DNA from: CALDUY01 sp046350255
GTDB lineage: Bacteria; Planctomycetota; Planctomycetia; Gemmatales; Gemmataceae
Length of the DNA: 64,000 nt
Direction of reading: 5' to 3'
Assembly (NCBI GenBank): GCA_046350255.1
Contig: JAXMAV010000025.1
Span: 62,001-126,000, forward strand
In this document: one piece after another, positions 8,497-17,111 of the stretch
How positions within the stretch are numbered: position 1 is the stretch's first letter
Layout of the letters: the number at the start of each line of letters is the position of its first letter
Made by a program: the position numbers and the translations under genes
The notes under the pieces: model-generated
Databases searched by the model: none
Told to the model about the DNA's origin: nothing
The model's input: only the letters and a program-made list of their open reading frames with translations

Positions 8497-9599
8497 TGCA
8501 GCACCCACTCTCCAATCGGCTCGCGCAGGCGGTCCTCCACGGCGGGGAGCAGTCCGTAGGCCAGAGCCAGGTACTGAGCCGGATGCAGGGTCCGTTTCTG
8601 CGTGCCGTCCTCCATCTGCAGCCGACAGGCGCTACATTCGGTTGAACCGAAGAGATATGCGGGCCTGGCCAGTTCGTCGAGCATCGGCTTCCCCACTGCC
8701 AGCGAGGTGGCGTAGGCGCTGCTCTTGAACCCGAATGTCCCGGCCATCCCCGAGCAGCTGCGGTCAATGGTGCCAACCCGGACGCCCGGAATGGTGGCCA
8801 GCAAATCGGGGCCTACCGCGGGGCGTCCCAGTGCCTTGACGTGACAGGGGATGTGGTGGCCTATTGAAAGGTCGAGCCGCCGAAAATCAGTGCGCAGCTG
8901 CCCCTGCTGATGCAAATCCCAAAGGAACGCCGAGCATTCGACCACCTGGGCGGCGACGGTCTCGGCGTCGGAGTCGCCAAGCAGGGCCAGAGCATCCTGC
9001 CGCAGCATTACTGCGGCGGTCGGCTCGGAGCAGAGGATGGGGAAGCCATCGCGGGCGAGATCGACGAACAGGCGGAGGTTACGCTGCGCGAGTTCGCGTG
9101 CCGTTTCGACGTCGCCGTAGGCCAGCGGAGCCATGCCACAGCCGACCTGGCCAGGAGGGACGTAGACCTCGATGCCGTTATGTTGCAGGACGGTGACCAC
9201 TGCCTCCGCAATCAGCGGATCGTTGTAGTTGGCGAAGATATCGACAAAGTAAGCGACGCGCGGCCGGGCGGAGCGCGGACGGCGCGTCCAGCCGCGTTGC
9301 CGGGCCAGCCGCAGGAATGACCGGGCCGCGAACTGAGGAAGACGTCTTTTGCGCGAGATACCGAAAAAGCGTTCGAGGGACCAGCGCATCACCGGGTTGG
9401 CCATCAGGTTGTTGGCCAGGGGCGCCAGCGCGCTGCCCAGGTGGGCGAAGCTCTCGGTGCGGGCCAGCACCCAGTCGCCACGATCCAGCCCATGCCGAGA
9501 GACATTGGCTGCCTTGGCTTCCAGCATCAGCCGAGGGATATCCACCTTCGAGGGGCACTCCCGGGCACACATCTTGCAATTGACGCAGAGGTCAGCCAC
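8493..9599 (-). CDS. Fe-S oxidoreductase half of a split GlcD/GlpC-like dehydrogenase
   Basis: C-terminal half of a two-part flavin/Fe-S oxidoreductase, 368 residues from a GTG start. It opens with a ferredoxin-type motif LCVNCKMCARECPSKVDIP and contains two cysteine-rich CCG-like regions (VPPGQVGCGMAPLAYGD; IDRSCSGMAGTFGFKS and TECSACRLQM), as in GlpC and glycolate-oxidase Fe-S subunits. The frame continues upstream through a single TGA at 9621-9623 into the FAD half, so the two may derive from one fused protein. A GAAGG site before the GTG could allow separate translation. The substrate cannot be decided; D-lactate, glycolate or another 2-hydroxyacid is likely. Confidence 0.8.
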   Translation of the reverse strand: MADLCVNCKMCARECPSKVDIPRLMLEAKAANVSRHGLDRGDWVLARTESFAHLGSALAPLANNLMANPVMRWSLERFFGISRKRRLPQFAARSFLRLARQRGWTRRPRSARPRVAYFVDIFANYNDPLIAEAVVTVLQHNGIEVYVPPGQVGCGMAPLAYGDVETARELAQRNLRLFVDLARDGFPILCSEPTAAVMLRQDALALLGDSDAETVAAQVVECSAFLWDLHQQGQLRTDFRRLDLSIGHHIPCHVKALGRPAVGPDLLATIPGVRVGTIDRSCSGMAGTFGFKSSAYATSLAVGKPMLDELARPAYLFGSTECSACRLQMEDGTQKRTLHPAQYLALAYGLLPAVEDRLREPIGEWVLQ

Positions 9600-9620
9600 C
9601 GCGCGGACCTTCGCTGGAGA

Positions 9621-11423
9621 TCAGGAGGGATCCGACCCCGCCTCCAACAGGTGACGCATGAGGTTGGCCTTGGCGCGAGGCGAGGCGGCCTCGGCGTGCG
9701 TCGCCCGAAAAATCGGACACATGCGCTGGCTGGCGGCCTCAGTCCGGCAGGCGCCGCAGCCATGGCAGGCAAGGCTTTCCTGCACTGGCTCTGTCGTGGT
9801 CCAGTGTAACTCCTTCTGCGGCAGACGCAGCGGGCGGGGTTCACTGCCTCCCGAACGTCGGCGAAGAGGCCAGGTGACAGGCGTATCGGGCCCCGCCACG
9901 ATTTTTCCTGGGTTAAACAGATAGCGCGGATCGAAGATGCCCTTCACCTCGCGGAACACCGCCGCCAACGGGCCGACCTGCCGGCCGGTCCATGGCATGT
10001 AGGCCAGCCCGGTGCCTCGTCCCGCGCTGATGGTCCCGCCCAGTTCCAGCACAAGCGAGCAGATTTCGTCGGCCAGAGTCCACAGGCGATCAACGCCTCG
10101 GGAATGTTGCAGATCCACAAAGGGGAACATCTCGACCCGGCCGCTTTGCATGTGAAGCAGGAACGTGGCCGGTGTCTCCTGTTGCCGGAGGATGTCCTGT
10201 AGACGTGGTAGGTAGTCGATGAGCCGGTCGGGAGGAACGGCAACGTCATCCATGAGAGGGACCGGTTGCAGCGTCGCTCCCCGGGTCGAGAGGCCCGGAA
10301 AGGCTGCCTGGCGCAACTGCCATAACAAGCGACACTCAGCCTCGTCTGCGGTGGCATGGCCGTGAATCGCAAGGCGGTCGCGCTGGTAAACCTGGTGCAC
10401 CAGTAACTCAGCCAGCGTCCGCGCTTCCAGGGGCTCCGCGGATTCATACTCGACAAGCAGGACGGCCTCGGCACCCTCGGGGACCAGTTCGGCCTGCGAT
10501 GGCTCGCGTCGGGCCAGGCGCAGGAGCCGGCGTTCCAGCAGTTCGCAGGCGGTGGGGCCCGTCCGGGCGGCCATTTGTCCCGCACGCAGGGCCGATTCCA
10601 TCCGGGCAAAAGCCAGCATGGCCACGGCGCGCTCAGCCGGGGCGGGCGTGGTGGTCAGCGTGGCCCCAGTGACAAGGGCCAGGGTACCCTCGCTGCCGGC
10701 CAGCAACTGGGTCAGGTTGAGGCGATTACCCACCTGCACGTCACGCAGCCAGTAACCACAATGATCCTGTAGACCCGAGCGGGGAGAGCTTCGGATCAGC
10801 TCCTCGTACTGTGTCAGGAGTGTGCGAGTCGATGCGACGATATCCTGCAGCCGACTGGGGCCGGAGTCGGCGAGGGGCCACTTTGCGGTCGGCTCCACCC
10901 GGGCCTGCTCGCCAGAATCCAGGACGACCTCCAGGGCCCGGATCTGCTCGCGGATGGTACCCAGACTGGTCGACCGTACTCCGGAAGGGGCCGTGGCGAT
11001 CAGGCCGCCCACGGTGCCTTCGAGATGATCGTCATCCCAGGCCAGCCGTCGGCCCTGCTCAGCCAGGAGGCGTTGCAGCGTCTGGACCGGCACGCCGGCT
11101 TCTACCTCCACCGAATCGGCGTTGATCGCGCGGATCTGACGAAAATGGACCGACAAATCGACCACCAGGCCATCACCCAGAGCAGCGCCATTGCGGTTGG
11201 TGCCTGCCCCGCGCGGAATGAGTGGCACCTGATGCTCTCCGGCATAGTGGACGAGGGCAGAGAGGTCCTCGGCGTCCAGTGGCACCACCACCCCGGACGG
11301 TTCGATCTCAAAAATGGAGGCATCGGTGCGATACAGCGCGCGCGATAACTCATCGAAGAGCAACTCGCCTCGGATGATGCCCTTCAGATCGTCGTGCAGG
11401 CGTTTTCGCTGGGCAGGATCCAC
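9621..11423 (-). CDS. FAD-linked oxidase half of a split D-lactate/glycolate dehydrogenase-like enzyme
   Basis: Flavoprotein of 600 residues with an N-terminal PCMH-type FAD-binding domain (IPRGAGTNRNGAALGDGLVVDLS, then GGLIATAPSGVRSTSLG) and a GlcD-type C-terminal domain ending near DPRYLFNPGKIV. After that it has the start of a ferredoxin-like domain (CHGCGACRTEAASQRMCPIFRATHAEAASPRAKANLM), cut off by TGA at 9621-9623. In related fused proteins I recall, the chain runs on into VADLCVNCKMC, which here is in the same frame 7 codons after the stop. The start is a GTG at 11423, just after a zinc-ribbon gene. Function is inferred from fold only. Confidence 0.82.
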   Translation of the reverse strand: MDPAQRKRLHDDLKGIIRGELLFDELSRALYRTDASIFEIEPSGVVVPLDAEDLSALVHYAGEHQVPLIPRGAGTNRNGAALGDGLVVDLSVHFRQIRAINADSVEVEAGVPVQTLQRLLAEQGRRLAWDDDHLEGTVGGLIATAPSGVRSTSLGTIREQIRALEVVLDSGEQARVEPTAKWPLADSGPSRLQDIVASTRTLLTQYEELIRSSPRSGLQDHCGYWLRDVQVGNRLNLTQLLAGSEGTLALVTGATLTTTPAPAERAVAMLAFARMESALRAGQMAARTGPTACELLERRLLRLARREPSQAELVPEGAEAVLLVEYESAEPLEARTLAELLVHQVYQRDRLAIHGHATADEAECRLLWQLRQAAFPGLSTRGATLQPVPLMDDVAVPPDRLIDYLPRLQDILRQQETPATFLLHMQSGRVEMFPFVDLQHSRGVDRLWTLADEICSLVLELGGTISAGRGTGLAYMPWTGRQVGPLAAVFREVKGIFDPRYLFNPGKIVAGPDTPVTWPLRRRSGGSEPRPLRLPQKELHWTTTEPVQESLACHGCGACRTEAASQRMCPIFRATHAEAASPRAKANLMRHLLEAGSDPS

Positions 11424-11429
11424 GGCGGC

Positions 11430-11894
11430 TCAGGGAGAAGGACGAGTGGTGCGGAGAAGTTCTTCCTTGCGCAGACGTTCCTGCCGGTAGCGTTCGTGCG
11501 TGGCCAGGTCGAAGGGCGGCACGTGTTTGAGCTGAGGAGCATCGCGGTGCTCGGCGAAGCAACGGTAGCAGACCACGACATCCTTCACCCAGAGGTACAG
11601 TAACCCATCAAACGCAGCCGACCCCAGGAGGATGGTCCAGGTGAGCCACTTCTCGTACCAGAAGTACGCCAGGGTCGAGAGAACGAACGCTCCGACCAGG
11701 ATGGACATGCCCAGACCATGGGGGAAGTCTTTCTTGCGGAACAGCTCGGCGTTTCCGCAAGCGGCACAGGACGTCTCAGCAGGGCCTGCCAGGGGAACCA
11801 CCTGGTCACAGGAAGGGCAGGTCCAGGTCCTGGCCTGCGCACTCAGGGAAGGACTGGGTGTATCACAGTGTGGGCAGAAGACGCGGAGTCTCAC
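11430..11894 (-). CDS. Zinc-ribbon membrane protein of unknown function
   Basis: Protein of about 154 residues that I do not recognise. The N-terminus holds three CxxC pairs (FCPHCDT, TCPSCDQ, SCAACGN), consistent with one or two zinc ribbons, followed by two hydrophobic segments (MSILVGAFVLSTLAYFWY; WTILLGSAAFDGLLYLWV) and a further VVVCYRCFAEHR. The charged C-terminus is probably cytoplasmic. I prefer the GTG ending at 11894 because a GAGGA site precedes it; a GTG at 11945 in the same frame would overlap the upstream gene by 17 bases. It sits between a membrane protein gene and the FAD oxidoreductase genes, 6 bases from the latter. Confidence 0.65.
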   Translation of the reverse strand: MRLRVFCPHCDTPSPSLSAQARTWTCPSCDQVVPLAGPAETSCAACGNAELFRKKDFPHGLGMSILVGAFVLSTLAYFWYEKWLTWTILLGSAAFDGLLYLWVKDVVVCYRCFAEHRDAPQLKHVPPFDLATHERYRQERLRKEELLRTTRPSP

Positions 11895-11928
11895 GGGTTC
11901 CTCGAGCGGCAGCCACGATACAGGGCGT

Positions 11929-12708
11929 TCACAGCGAAAGTCCACCGGGTCGGAGCAGCACGCCGGTCAACTCGCCGACGAAGCAGAAGATCACGACCAC
12001 GTACAGTATACCGGTTGCGGACTGAGTGGAACGAATCTTCGCTGTTTGCCAGGCCATCCAGGTGAGGAAAGCCGGCCCTCCTAGGCCTACCAGCCAGCGC
12101 ACCATGAGCCAGAGCGTCTCGTCCGCCGGCATGTGGGCGATTTCTTCGCGGGACATCCAGGCGCCCAACACCAGAATCTCCCCCAGCATCCGGATAGTCA
12201 GAGCGCAGACTAGCAGGATCAGCAACCGAAAGAGCGGCGTCATGGCCATGCTCGGCCAAACCAGGTAGTTATGCCCCAGCAGCATGGCGCTGGTGGCTGC
12301 ACCGAGCAACAGCGCCGACGCATAACTACCTGCCAGAGTCGTCCAGCTACCCGAGAAGCCAGGTCCAGCCACTTCCTGCCGGGGGAGTGCGACCAGCAGA
12401 GATATTAGCGCCACCGCCAGGAGGAACAACGCTCCGGGCGATCGCTCGAGCGACCAGCTTACCGATCCGAGCAGACAGGCACATGCCGCCAGGATCAAGC
12501 CACCCAGGACGAGCGCATCGCCATCCCGGCCCAGCCACAGAGCGGTGCCCAGACACAGTCCCAGCACGACGAGCAACTGGGCCCGGAAGAAGCTGGCACT
12601 CACGAGGGCCCCCCGCTGAGGGGTTGCACGCGCGGTGCGCCCCGGCGAAAGCACCAGTAGAGCCAGGAGCATCCCCAGGGCCAGGCGCAGAAGAAACAAA
12701 GCCAGCAT
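11929..12708 (-). CDS. Polytopic membrane protein, unknown
   Basis: A 259-residue protein with roughly eight hydrophobic helices and short loops. I see no family signature. Conserved-looking polar points are LLGHNYLVWPSMAMTPL and FVGELTGVLL. The gene lies 3 bases after folE and 34 bases before the preferred start of the zinc-ribbon gene, so it is part of the folE to moaA run. The position beside a flavin/Fe-S dehydrogenase suggests, without proof, a membrane anchor or quinone-side partner. Confidence 0.7.
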   Translation of the reverse strand: MLALFLLRLALGMLLALLVLSPGRTARATPQRGALVSASFFRAQLLVVLGLCLGTALWLGRDGDALVLGGLILAACACLLGSVSWSLERSPGALFLLAVALISLLVALPRQEVAGPGFSGSWTTLAGSYASALLLGAATSAMLLGHNYLVWPSMAMTPLFRLLILLVCALTIRMLGEILVLGAWMSREEIAHMPADETLWLMVRWLVGLGGPAFLTWMAWQTAKIRSTQSATGILYVVVIFCFVGELTGVLLRPGGLSL

Positions 12709-12711
12709 GAG

Positions 12712-13326
12712 TCACCGGCTGCCATAAACCAGGGAGAGCAGCTCGCTCCGCGTCAGCGCGTTCTCGCGGAAGATGCCGCGCATGGCACTGGTGGTACACA
12801 GGCTACCCGGCTTGCGGATGCCGCGGATCGTCATGCAACTGTGGGTCGCCTCGACAATGACGGCCACCCCCTTGGGTTCCAGCTCGGAGACAAGCAGATC
12901 GGCCAGCTCCTCGGTCATCCGCTCCTGAACCTGGGGGCGATGGCTAAGCACATCCACCACACGGGCGAGCTTGCTCAGGCCCACAATCTTCCCACGAGGA
13001 AGGTAGGCGATGTGAGCCTTTCCCGTGAATGGTAGCAGGTGATGTTCGCACATCGAGGCAAAGCTGATGTCGCGCACCAGCACCACCTCGTCGTATTTCT
13101 CGGTGAACGTCCGGCGGAGATGTTCGCTGGCGTCCGTGTGTAGCCCCTTGAACATTTCGGCATACATACGGGCAACCCGCGCCGGCGTCTCCTGTAGCCC
13201 CTCGCGGTCGGGATCTTCGCCCACGGCAATCAGGATCTCGCGGATGGCTGCCTCGATCCGGGGCCGATCTACCTGGCCCTGGGCACGCGCACCGGAGCGC
13301 CTGGGTGGAGGCGATGAGTCACTCAT
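12712..13326 (-). CDS. folE: GTP cyclohydrolase I
   Basis: Makes 7,8-dihydroneopterin triphosphate from GTP for folate or other pterins. The 204-residue product has the zinc/active-site motifs MCEHHLLPFTGKAHIAYLP and THSCMTIRGIRKPGS, plus RPQVQERMTEELADLL. The ATG at 13326 has a GGAG site about 10 bases upstream; an in-frame ATG at 13386 lacks a good site. It is the first gene of the minus-strand run and is divergent from the sulfatase-fold gene. Confidence 0.93.
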   Translation of the reverse strand: MSDSSPPPRRSGARAQGQVDRPRIEAAIREILIAVGEDPDREGLQETPARVARMYAEMFKGLHTDASEHLRRTFTEKYDEVVLVRDISFASMCEHHLLPFTGKAHIAYLPRGKIVGLSKLARVVDVLSHRPQVQERMTEELADLLVSELEPKGVAVIVEATHSCMTIRGIRKPGSLCTTSAMRGIFRENALTRSELLSLVYGSR

Positions 13327-13485
13327 GGATGGTGTTGCTCCAGTAGAAAGCAGAATCGGAGGAGGTGCAGGCAGCAGTCTCGACATCCGGCAGGTTACTC
13401 GCTGTGGTATTGCTAGGGGCCAGCGCGGAGGGAGTCAAGTTCCTCTCTGGTCGCGCCCGGTCGGCTCGCTCTACAATCCACTGTC

Positions 13486-14808
13486 ATGAAACTCGTCGTC
13501 ATCCTCATACGTGGCCTGCAAGCCGGGATCACCGGTCCCTACGGCAATCGCTGGGTCGAAACCTTCTCGCTCAACACCCTGGCAGTTCACGGCGTGGTCT
13601 TCGATGCCTTCCACGCCGTGCATCCGGCTCCGGAGTTGAGCCGCCAGGTGTTCCGGTCGGGATGCTATCACTTTCCTCTATCACCAGGTGCGCCCGCTTT
13701 CATGGGGCCGTACCCCGATCTTTTGCAATCACTCCATCAGCAGGGAGTGGCCACCCACCTGATTGTCGATGGTAGCCGAAGCACCTTCCCCGGGTTTCAG
13801 CAGGGATGGCAGCGCGTTGTGGAAGTACCCGATAGCGACGCAGCTGTAGATGCCGGGCGAGCCTACCTGTCCTCCGCCGGCGCATCCTGGCTGCTGATGC
13901 TCGACCTAGCCGCCCTGATTCCTCCGTGGTCTATCCCGCAACCGATTCTCGATGCCTACTTCTCTCCCCCTCCTGTGGCCGACGAAGAAGAACTGGATGA
14001 AGACGACGAGGACGAGGAAGACAACGAGGTAGAGGACGACGAGGACGAGGAAGACAACGAAGTAGAGGACGACGAGGACGAAGACGCACCAGAGGCTGAC
14101 GACAACGAAGAGGAACTAGCCGAGGAGAAACCGCTCGACCCGTTAGTTGATCCAACTCCTGGGACCATTCCGGCGGACGACGACGAAACCTATCTGCGCA
14201 TCCGGGAAACTTACGCGGCAGCGGTCAGCAATGTTGATCGTCTACTGGGAGATCTGCTCGACGGCTTACCCGACGACGTCCATGTGCTGGTTACCGCCGA
14301 TTGTGGTCAGTCCCTGGGGGAGCATGGCCTGGTGGGGAGCTTGCAGCCATCACTTCATGCCGAAACGGTGCGGGTCCCACTAATCTTGCTGGGCCCTGGG
14401 TGCCGCCCCGGCAGGCGTGTCGAGGCCCTGACAGGTACCCATGATCTCGCCCCGACCATCGCGGCACTCGCCGGGACACGGTTAGAAGGTGCCCATGGGC
14501 AGAGTTTGCTGGCTCTGGCCGGCGGAGAGAACCAACCGCTCCGCGACCATCTGGGACTGGGTGTGCAGGTCGGCGAGGCCATCCAGTGGGGTCTAGTGAC
14601 ATCGGATCTGACGTTTATTCTCTCTGTGACGGATGTGACGAAAAGACCGGAGATGTACCATAAACCGGATGATGCGTGGGAGATCCACGACGTCAGTCTC
14701 CCGCATCTCGATCGACTGGAGAATCTGGAAGCGAGTTTGCGGGCCTACGTGGAAGCGACCCGGCAAGGTGGGCAACTCGTGCGGCCGCCCCTGGACCCCT
14801 GGCGCTGA
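13486..14808 (+). CDS. Sulfatase-fold (alkaline phosphatase superfamily) pseudoenzyme with acidic tandem repeat
   Basis: A 440-residue protein whose frame follows a sulfatase: N-terminal GPYGNRWVETFSLNTLAVHGVVFD, the PSR-like region near HPAPELSRQVFRSG, and C-terminal LLGPGCRPGRRVEALTGTHDLAPTIAALAG. The catalytic residues look lost. The N-terminal DD metal pair is replaced by an IRGLQ-type sequence, the CxPSR nucleophile cysteine is absent, and the usual SDHG metal motif reads ADCG. Residues about 166-215 are almost only Asp/Glu and contain an 11-residue repeat. There is no signal peptide. A structural or regulatory role is more likely than hydrolysis. Confidence 0.75.
   Translation: MKLVVILIRGLQAGITGPYGNRWVETFSLNTLAVHGVVFDAFHAVHPAPELSRQVFRSGCYHFPLSPGAPAFMGPYPDLLQSLHQQGVATHLIVDGSRSTFPGFQQGWQRVVEVPDSDAAVDAGRAYLSSAGASWLLMLDLAALIPPWSIPQPILDAYFSPPPVADEEELDEDDEDEEDNEVEDDEDEEDNEVEDDEDEDAPEADDNEEELAEEKPLDPLVDPTPGTIPADDDETYLRIRETYAAAVSNVDRLLGDLLDGLPDDVHVLVTADCGQSLGEHGLVGSLQPSLHAETVRVPLILLGPGCRPGRRVEALTGTHDLAPTIAALAGTRLEGAHGQSLLALAGGENQPLRDHLGLGVQVGEAIQWGLVTSDLTFILSVTDVTKRPEMYHKPDDAWEIHDVSLPHLDRLENLEASLRAYVEATRQGGQLVRPPLDPWR
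14002..14067 (+). repeat. Tandem 33-base repeat coding DDEDEEDNEVE
   Basis: Two adjacent 33-base units, 14002-14034 and 14035-14067, differ at one position (GAG versus GAA) and are followed by a partial third unit. They encode acidic residues 173-194 of the sulfatase-fold protein. The near identity points to recent slippage duplication. Confidence 0.85.
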
Positions 14809-14946
14809 CGGCACGACCCGCAACACCCGTTCGTCCCTGGAGCTTTCTCCACGTTCCCGATCTTCTCTGGCGCATATACCTCGGTAGGATAGAGATACGG
14901 AATCGAGAGGCACGAACACCTACCACCGAGCCAGCGCGGGGTTGCC

Positions 14947-16089
14947 ATGTGGTTTGGAACACTGATTATCAAGAACATCGTCCGCCGACCACTTCGGTCG
15001 GTCCTCACCATCCTGGCCATCGCCTTGGCCATTGGGTCGGTGGTTTCCCTGGTTGGAATCTCCAGTGGGTTCGAGCGAACCTTCCTGAGCATCTACAACC
15101 GCAAGGGAGTGGACATCATCGTCGTTCGCTCCGGAGCGACGCAGCGTCTTTCCAGCGCGTTGCCCCAGCACCTGGGTGATAAAATTCGTACGCTCGACGG
15201 GGTCAAGGAGATCATCCCCGGATTGATCGACGTGATCTCGATGGACAATGGGCGCATCCCCAGCGTGGTGCTGCAGGGCTGGATTCCCGAGACCGCCGTT
15301 TTCGATCATCTGACGGTTCTGCGCGGCCGGCTGCTGAACCGGTATGACACCCGGTCGGTCATGCTGGGAACAGTCCTGGCCCGGAATCTGGGCAAGGATG
15401 TGGGAGACAAGATTCAGCTTGTTGAGGATGGCGACTTTTTCGACGTGGTCGGTGTCCACGAGACGCACAATGTCTTCGAGAACGGCGCCCTGGTGATCTC
15501 GCTACCCGAGCTGCAGAAGCTCATGGATCGCAAGAATCAGGTCACCGGCTACAGCGTGATTCTCGACCCGGAGATGAAGAAAAGCGATCCAGAGCTGGTG
15601 TCGAAGATTCGCCATCAGATTGAATCGATGGAGAAGAATATCAGCGCGATGGGTTCGCAGGACCACGTGCAATCGCTCACCGAGATCCGCATCGTCAAGG
15701 CCATGGCCTGGCTCACCTCGGCGATTGCCCTGGCCATTGGTCTATTCGGGGTGATGAACACGATGGTCATGGCTGTGTCGGAACGCACCAAGGAGATCGG
15801 CATCCTGCGTGCGGTCGGCTGGCGTCCCGGCCGGGTGCTGAAGCTGGTGCTGCTCGAAGCGGTGCTGCTAAGCCTTATCGGCGCAATCCTGGGAGTGGTC
15901 GGCTCGGTGGCTCTGGTACAGTCGCTCACCCGGCTGCCTCAGGTTTCCGGCCTGATCGATCCCAACATCAGCCCGATCTTCTTCCTGTATGGCTTCGTGA
16001 TCGCTGCGGTGGTGGGATTGGTCGGCGGTATCCTACCGGCCCGACGTGCTTCGCGAATGCTTCCTACCGCGGCGCTCCGCCAGGAGTAA
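14947..16089 (+). CDS. ABC transporter permease, MacB/FtsX type
   Basis: Inner membrane permease of 380 residues. The N-terminal helix (RRPLRSVLTILAIALAIGS) is followed by a large extracytoplasmic MacB-like domain (about residues 40-250) and three C-terminal helices of the FtsX domain (AMAWLTSAIALAIGLFGVMN, VLLSLIGAILGVVGS, FGVIAAVVGLVGG-like end) with the typical SERTKEIGILRAVGWRPGRVLKLVLLE. Such permeases serve in lipoprotein release or efflux and need an ATPase subunit, which is not adjacent here. A strong hairpin follows. The convergent neighbour is a lipoprotein gene. Confidence 0.85.
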   Translation: MWFGTLIIKNIVRRPLRSVLTILAIALAIGSVVSLVGISSGFERTFLSIYNRKGVDIIVVRSGATQRLSSALPQHLGDKIRTLDGVKEIIPGLIDVISMDNGRIPSVVLQGWIPETAVFDHLTVLRGRLLNRYDTRSVMLGTVLARNLGKDVGDKIQLVEDGDFFDVVGVHETHNVFENGALVISLPELQKLMDRKNQVTGYSVILDPEMKKSDPELVSKIRHQIESMEKNISAMGSQDHVQSLTEIRIVKAMAWLTSAIALAIGLFGVMNTMVMAVSERTKEIGILRAVGWRPGRVLKLVLLEAVLLSLIGAILGVVGSVALVQSLTRLPQVSGLIDPNISPIFFLYGFVIAAVVGLVGGILPARRASRMLPTAALRQE

Positions 16090-16118
16090 GACCGGATTGG
16101 TCTGAACCGAATAATAGA

Positions 16119-16147
16119 AAGAGCCGTCGGGTAACCCGACGGCTCTT
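16119..16147. terminator. Bidirectional terminator hairpin
   Basis: A perfect 13-base-pair stem with a TAA loop (left arm 16119-16131, right arm 16135-16147, arm sequence AAGAGCCGTCGGG) lies between the convergent ABC permease and lipoprotein genes. The T tract is weak on the plus side (TCTGGTTTG). Confidence 0.85.
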
Positions 16148-16172
16148 CTGGTTTGAACATCCATAAACATCC

Positions 16173-17093
16173 TTAGCGGACCGGCAACGTGGTGCCGCTG
16201 GCTCGTCGGGTACCACCAGGACCGTCTACCGTGCCGCGGGCCAGATCGAACGATTCATGCCCGGTCAGGTCGGTGCGCAGGAACAGTCGGGCCGAACTGG
16301 TTTTATCCAGGGCGTTGGTTTGCACATCGGACAGGTAGAGCTTCATCGACAGTTCCTGGGCAGGCCATTCGATGGTCACCGAGGTGGGCACCACCGCTCC
16401 GCTGGCGCGATCGACCGTCACTTTGTGAACCGTGGCCCGGCAGATCGGCTTGCCGTTGAGATCTTGCAGCACGTGGCCCAGCACCTGTGGCTCGCCAGAC
16501 TTGGCCTGGAAGCGATTGAACACCGTGATCCGCTTGACTTTCTCTCCGGAGGAGGAGGTCCCGTCCTGAATCATCTCCACTGTCCGGGCTGTTTCCCTTA
16601 GCTCGTAGTGGGCGTTGGTATCGAACTCCGCCATGCCGAGCGCCGCCACAACCATGTCCGGGTGGAAGGGGAATGGCAGGTTGATCTTCCCACTCGCCAG
16701 GTCGTTGTAGGCACAGTGATAGACGTATGGCGGGCTGGCCTGGCTGATCCAGTACCAGAACTCGTCGTTGTTCGAGCCGATGTCCACGGCCGGCTTGCCC
16801 AGCACGTCGGCCTTGAGACGGAAGTCGCGCGGCTTCTGGCATGCCAGGCGGCCACCCAGCCCAACCGACTGGCGTCCCTGCTTGCAGTCGATGTCCACCT
16901 TGGCGCGGACGCTTTGCACCTTCTGGGCGTTCTGATTGAGGTAGTTCACCAGCGAGGGGGCGTCCGGCTTGCGGTCCATGGTGGCCGTGGGCGGCTGAGG
17001 CGTCTTGTCCCGAAACTTGTCGAGAATGCACCCCGACGAAAACGGGAGGACCAGGGCAAGCCCGAGGGCAGCCGGGGTCTTCAGTCGGAACAT
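16173..17093 (-). CDS. Outer-membrane-type lipoprotein, LolA/LolB-like fold suspected
   Basis: A 306-residue lipoprotein with signal peptide MFRLKTPAALGLALVLPFSSGC and lipobox SSGC. The mature part starts with a Pro/Asp-rich linker, then NQNAQKVQSVRAKVDIDC and beta-rich sequence such as DFRLKADVLGKPAVDIGSNNDEFWYWI, the sort of pattern seen in LolA-type lipid carriers. I cannot name the family with certainty. The next gene upstream encodes a 161-residue protein 18 bases away. Confidence 0.75.
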   Translation of the reverse strand: MFRLKTPAALGLALVLPFSSGCILDKFRDKTPQPPTATMDRKPDAPSLVNYLNQNAQKVQSVRAKVDIDCKQGRQSVGLGGRLACQKPRDFRLKADVLGKPAVDIGSNNDEFWYWISQASPPYVYHCAYNDLASGKINLPFPFHPDMVVAALGMAEFDTNAHYELRETARTVEMIQDGTSSSGEKVKRITVFNRFQAKSGEPQVLGHVLQDLNGKPICRATVHKVTVDRASGAVVPTSVTIEWPAQELSMKLYLSDVQTNALDKTSSARLFLRTDLTGHESFDLARGTVDGPGGTRRASGTTLPVR

Positions 17094-17111
17094 GCCTTAT
17101 CCTCCAGGGGG

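Noticed and set aside
9621..9623. TGA read as selenocysteine
   Set aside because: The position falls in a variable linker where no cysteine or selenocysteine is expected.
14002..14067. CRISPR-like repeats
   Set aside because: Adjacent units without spacers, inside a coding frame.
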